A DNA stretch of 64,000 bases, taken from positions 5,518,001 to 5,582,000 of the forward strand of contig NZ_CP016594.1 of assembly GCF_001698225.1 (NCBI RefSeq). The letters run 5' to 3'. The DNA comes from Gordonia terrae (GTDB lineage Bacteria > Actinomycetota > Actinomycetes > Mycobacteriales > Mycobacteriaceae). The translations under genes and the position numbers were made by a program. The notes beneath the pieces were generated by a model that did no database searches, was not told where the DNA came from, and saw nothing but the letters and a program-made list of their open reading frames with translations. This document shows, piece by piece, positions 60,768 to 64,000 of this stretch. The first letter of the stretch is position 1; every line of letters starts with the position of its first letter.

Positions 60768-61655
60768 CTACTCCTTCCAGGACTGTCGCAGGAACGACAC
60801 CGCGTCCTCGGTCCTCATGTCGTCGGAGAACTCGGCCGCGCCGTGATCTGCGCCCTCGACGATACTGAGCGTGCTGCGGAAGCCGGCCTCCCGCAGTGCA
60901 GTATGCAGGTTGACCGACTGCGCGCGTCCGACGCGCGTGTCCGAGTCTCCATGGACCACGAGGTAATCGGGCCGAACACCCTCCGTGAAGTGAGCCGCGA
61001 CAGCGGGCACGACTGCGTCGCTCGTGGCGAACAGGGCGACGATGTCGGACAGGTCAGCAGCCGCCCGAGCTCCAGCCGGTGAGGCGTCGGCTCGCAGAGA
61101 CCGTGCGTCCGCCACCCCGTAATGCGCGATCACCGAACGGACGACGGCCGACTCGCGACCCTCACCGACTCGACGCCCCACAACCCTGTCCCCGGACACA
61201 GCGGCGATACCGGCGAGCAGCGCGCCTGCGGAGCTTCCCCACAGAGATACCCGCTGAGGGTCGAGATTCCACTCGTGGGCGTGCCGGCGCAGCCATCGCA
61301 CGGCTGCCCGCACATCTTCGACCGGTTCGGGGAAGCCGACTTCGCCCGCCAGTCGATACGACGCAGATGCGACGGCAATTCCTCTGCGCGGCAATGCGTT
61401 CCATGGTCCCATCTCGCGCACTCCGCCGACGAAGCTGCCGCCGTGGATGTAGACCACCACCGGCCACGGACCGCCGGTGGCCGGAAGATGGAGATCGAGT
61501 CGCAGGGGTCGCCAACCCGGTATCACCGCATAGATCAGGCCGCGGTGACTCATCGTCGCAGGTAGGACGGCCACCGGAGGCGGCGACAAGAGTTCGGGAG
61601 GCGTCACCGACTCGTAGTCGATCGAGGGTGCGACGTCGACGATGGTCCGGGGCAT
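60768..61655 (-). CDS. HSL-type alpha/beta hydrolase (esterase)
   Basis: A 295-residue esterase of the hormone-sensitive-lipase type. HGGSF (71-75) is the oxyanion motif, GSSAG with nucleophile Ser142, and DHGAAEF near the end carries the catalytic His. ATG 61655 has AGGAG 8 bases upstream. Between permease and TetR on the same strand, 11 and 8 bases apart, so in one operon. It probably hydrolyses an ester of the imported compound. Confidence 0.88.
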   Translation of the reverse strand: MPRTIVDVAPSIDYESVTPPELLSPPPVAVLPATMSHRGLIYAVIPGWRPLRLDLHLPATGGPWPVVVYIHGGSFVGGVREMGPWNALPRRGIAVASASYRLAGEVGFPEPVEDVRAAVRWLRRHAHEWNLDPQRVSLWGSSAGALLAGIAAVSGDRVVGRRVGEGRESAVVRSVIAHYGVADARSLRADASPAGARAAADLSDIVALFATSDAVVPAVAAHFTEGVRPDYLVVHGDSDTRVGRAQSVNLHTALREAGFRSTLSIVEGADHGAAEFSDDMRTEDAVSFLRQSWKE

Positions 61656-61666
61656 GGTCGTGGCTC

Positions 61667-63091
61667 CTAGTCGAGGACGGACAACTCGTTGCGATTGCCG
61701 ATGTGGTTCTGTCGCGCTGCGCCGTAGACCGCCGCGGCAATCGGGAGAAGTGGCATGAGCAGGACGATCAGCTTCGTACTACCGGTGACATCGGAGTAGT
61801 TGGCGATGATGACACCGAGGACCACCAGGAGGCACAGGCCCGACACGATGGGCGCGACGAGAACCGCCCAGACATTCGCCCGGGGGAGCTTCCCCAACCG
61901 GGCCGCCACCAGGATGCTCACGCAGCATCCGAGCATGAGGGCGGTCAACGAGATGCTGGTGACACCCGACACCATCGGAAAGAGGTTGACGATGGGATCG
62001 GCACCTGCGACGACGAAGGGTGCGAGGACCACCACCGAGATTCCCGTCTGCACCGCTCCGGCCACGGATGGCGTTCCCCATCGCGGGTGCACCGACGCCA
62101 ACACTGATGGCAGCAGGTCCGCGCGGCCGAGGGCGAAGTGATACCGGGCCGCCATGTTGTGGAACGCGACGCTGGCGGCGAAGAAGCTGACGGTGACCAG
62201 GACAGACAACAGATTCCCCGACCACGAGCCGAGATAGATGTCGGCGGTCGCGAAGACCAGCGCGCCCGGGTCCTCGGCGGCGACAGCCTTTACGTCGTCG
62301 AACGCAGCGACCAGCGACCAGGTTGCGACGACGAATACGCCCACGAGCAGTGCGATGGAGGCGTACGTCGCGATCTTGATGCTCTTACGCGCCGCCCTGG
62401 CCTCTTCGCCGTAGATCGCGGTCGCTTCGAATCCGACGAACGACAGGACGCAGAAGGCCAGCGTCAGCGCCACGTTCCCGTCCAGCATTGCCCCGGGTGA
62501 GAAGACGTCGAACGACCAACCCTCCGGACGCTGGACGGCGACCGCGACCGCGAGGACGAGCAGCATCACGAACTGCAGGATCGACACGACGGTGATGAGG
62601 TGTTTGGCTACTTCGACGCCGCGCCGGCCGAACCATGCGGTCAGGACGAGCACGACGGCTGCGTAGAGGTACCAGGGCGCATCGAAGCCGAACATCGACT
62701 CGATCGTCAGGCCGAGGAAGTACCCTGTCGCCGCGGCCATTCCGGCCGCCGCCATGTTGTAGGCGGTGGTGGCGACGAAGGCCGCGCCGGAGCCGACGAC
62801 ACGTCCGAGGCCGAATCCGATGAAGGCGTAGTACGCACCGGCATTCGTGACGTACCGCGCGAGGGTCACGAACGCCGAGGCGAACACGGTCAGGGCGAGA
62901 GCGACCACCACCAGAAGTCCCACGGTCCCGGCGCCGACGCCGAACCCGAGGCTCAGGGAGAGATTCGACGCCATCGCGGTGAGGGGCGCGGCGACGGCCA
63001 CCACCATGAACGTCAGGCCGAATGCGCCGATCGTGTTGCGCTTGAGATGTTCGGTATCCGGGACTGGTGGCCGGCTGGTCTGTGAGGACAT
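61667..63091 (-). CDS. APC-superfamily amino-acid/amine permease
   Basis: A 474-residue transporter of the APC superfamily with about 12 helices. The start TIGAFGLTFMVVAVAAPLTAMA and FVGFEATAIYGEEARAARKSI (about residues 221-241) are typical. ATG 63091 has AAGG 6 bases upstream. First gene of the permease-esterase-TetR operon, preceded by a shared operator-like motif. The amine or amino-acid substrate is unknown. Confidence 0.9.
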   Translation of the reverse strand: MSSQTSRPPVPDTEHLKRNTIGAFGLTFMVVAVAAPLTAMASNLSLSLGFGVGAGTVGLLVVVALALTVFASAFVTLARYVTNAGAYYAFIGFGLGRVVGSGAAFVATTAYNMAAAGMAAATGYFLGLTIESMFGFDAPWYLYAAVVLVLTAWFGRRGVEVAKHLITVVSILQFVMLLVLAVAVAVQRPEGWSFDVFSPGAMLDGNVALTLAFCVLSFVGFEATAIYGEEARAARKSIKIATYASIALLVGVFVVATWSLVAAFDDVKAVAAEDPGALVFATADIYLGSWSGNLLSVLVTVSFFAASVAFHNMAARYHFALGRADLLPSVLASVHPRWGTPSVAGAVQTGISVVVLAPFVVAGADPIVNLFPMVSGVTSISLTALMLGCCVSILVAARLGKLPRANVWAVLVAPIVSGLCLLVVLGVIIANYSDVTGSTKLIVLLMPLLPIAAAVYGAARQNHIGNRNELSVLD

Positions 63092-63198
63092 GGTGCCTTC
63101 GATTCCTGTGGGTTGGGGCCGGCCGCTCGAGTCTGCGAGCCAGGCCGTCTAACGGACTGCAGCGGTATACGCGAATCCGAATTCGTGTTAGAACTATT

Positions 63199-63208
63199 GC
63201 ATCCAATT
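63199..63208. promoter_or_regulatory. Operator half-site between permease and monooxygenase
   Basis: GCATCCAATT, the reverse complement of AATTGGATGC at 59165-59174. It sits in the 216-base divergent region of the permease operon and the flavin monooxygenase gene. Confidence 0.55.
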
Positions 63209-63307
63209 TGAATCACCGTCAATGGCGAAGGTGATTCGTAACACATCGGAAACACGCCACCGCACGGAGCGAGCTGGTGGTTCCGCACTCGGCAGGAGAC
63301 CCAAACG

Positions 63308-64000
63308 ATGCGAGTTCTGATTTCTGGCGGCTCGGTGGCCGGCCTGACCGCGGCGGCTCTGCTGAGCCGGGACGGCCACGAGGTCACCTTGCTGGAACGT
63401 GCGTCCGGACCGCGGCAGGGCGGTGTCGCCGTCGACGTTCGCGGACAGGCGCTCGATGTCGCCCGGAGCCTGGGTCTTCACGACCTGTTGCTCGACCATC
63501 GCGTCGGCTACGAGGACCGCTTCTCGTTCGTGGACCGTGCGGGTGTACCCCAGGCCCTCGTGACCCCCAACACCGATGTCTACGACAGCCCCGACGACAT
63601 CGAGATCTCGCGCGACCGGCTCGTGGACATCCTGTCCGATGCCGTACCCCGCGGGGTCACCACGTCGTACGGGTCCTGGATCGAGAAACTCGAGGACGAG
63701 GGTTCTCACGTCACCGTCGAAATCCGGGGCGCTGACACCCGGCGCGAGGAGTTCGATCTGGTGATCGGGGCGGACGGTCTGCACTCCGGGGTTCGACGTC
63801 TGGCCTTCGGGCCGGAGCACCGCTTCGTGCGCCACCTCGGCCTGTACGTCGGCGTCATCCGGAGCTGCTCGACAGACCTGGGCGTTCGAGACACGACGGT
63901 CTACAACGAGCCGGGGAGGATGGTGATGGTCCGCGGCGACGGTCGGGAACAGTCCGCCATCCTCGGATACAGATCCCCACTGATCGACTACGACTACCGC
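63308..64000 (+). CDS. FAD-dependent monooxygenase (3' truncated by window edge)
   Basis: The first 231 codons of an FAD hydroxylase of the PHBH/TetX type. The dinucleotide loop is ISGGSVAGLTAAALL (residues 5-19), and the second FAD/NADPH motif is VIGADGLHSGVRR (about 153-165). ATG 63308 has CAGGAG 9 bases upstream. The gene continues beyond the window. It probably hydroxylates the substrate of this island and is divergent from the permease. Confidence 0.9.
   Translation, partial: MRVLISGGSVAGLTAAALLSRDGHEVTLLERASGPRQGGVAVDVRGQALDVARSLGLHDLLLDHRVGYEDRFSFVDRAGVPQALVTPNTDVYDSPDDIEISRDRLVDILSDAVPRGVTTSYGSWIEKLEDEGSHVTVEIRGADTRREEFDLVIGADGLHSGVRRLAFGPEHRFVRHLGLYVGVIRSCSTDLGVRDTTVYNEPGRMVMVRGDGREQSAILGYRSPLIDYDYR

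Overview
This 64 kb window is GC-rich actinobacterial DNA, densely coded on both strands, with many 4-base start/stop overlaps and several apparently leaderless starts. The gene set points to a mycolic-acid actinomycete (Mycobacteriales), most likely a Gordonia-like organism: a mycobacterial-type inositol-phosphate synthase, FadD36-type acyl-CoA ligase, the PacL1-CtpC zinc efflux pair, an F420-type luciferase-like oxidoreductase, an ECF41 (SigJ) sigma factor, an actinobacterial-type LexA box and intergenic palindromes with ends CTGCTCCCTGAGGTG. The genus is inferred; no rRNA or other marker is present. The window begins inside ino1 and ends inside a flavin monooxygenase gene.

Layout. 1-912: 3' part of ino1. 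1135-12988: a tellurium-resistance-type (Ter) stress module: TerD protein, TerC-like DUF475 membrane protein, three tandem AIM24-family proteins (minus strand), then a tightly overlapping plus-strand operon of coiled-coil protein, CitE-like C-C lyase, PRTase/TRSP, StiP/PELOTA PRTase and HAD phosphatase, ending in two divergent response-regulator-like HTH proteins. 13060-16614: small membrane proteins, LtrA and fadD36. 16627-17689: a one-gene AbiEi/DUF559 nuclease cassette bounded by 60-bp inverted repeats. 17702-20781: alpha/beta hydrolase and homogentisate-dioxygenase-like cupin with a divergent TetR. 20989-23649: GNAT, DUF429 and TrpB2-like proteins. 23710-27688: CitA/DcuS-type two-component system with a CitMHS carboxylate transporter. 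27880-29088: dinB with a LexA box. 29157-32840: an ECF41 sigma factor with two candidate ECF41 promoters, before an NmrA-like reductase and an FAD fumarate-reductase-like enzyme. 32898-38301: TetR with CocE hydrolase, a methyltransferase, a VOC protein and a carboxylesterase. 38294-40810: ctpC and pacL1. 41158-49428: ilvD, Mn-catalase, LapA-like protein, a lipase, a methyltransferase, an LLM oxidoreductase and a TPM-domain protein. A parS-like palindrome (49441-49456) precedes a Tat-exported PhoX phosphatase. 51931-56209: a catabolic operon (SDR, saccharopine-dehydrogenase-like, acyl-CoA ligase) and its TetR, sharing an operator. 56300-58049: MarR with an MFS pump. 58053-64000: a catabolic island (DUF1275, cupin, DapA-family lyase, TetR, esterase, APC permease, flavin monooxygenase) with a shared operator-like motif.

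How the parts work together: most units are regulator-plus-target modules for chemical stress or small-molecule catabolism, and several carry visible operators. The Ter/AIM24/PRTase module is the largest coordinated system and the best candidate for uncharacterised biochemistry. The inverted-repeat-bounded nuclease gene is the best candidate for an undescribed mobile unit. The paired ECF41 promoters give the clearest testable regulon.
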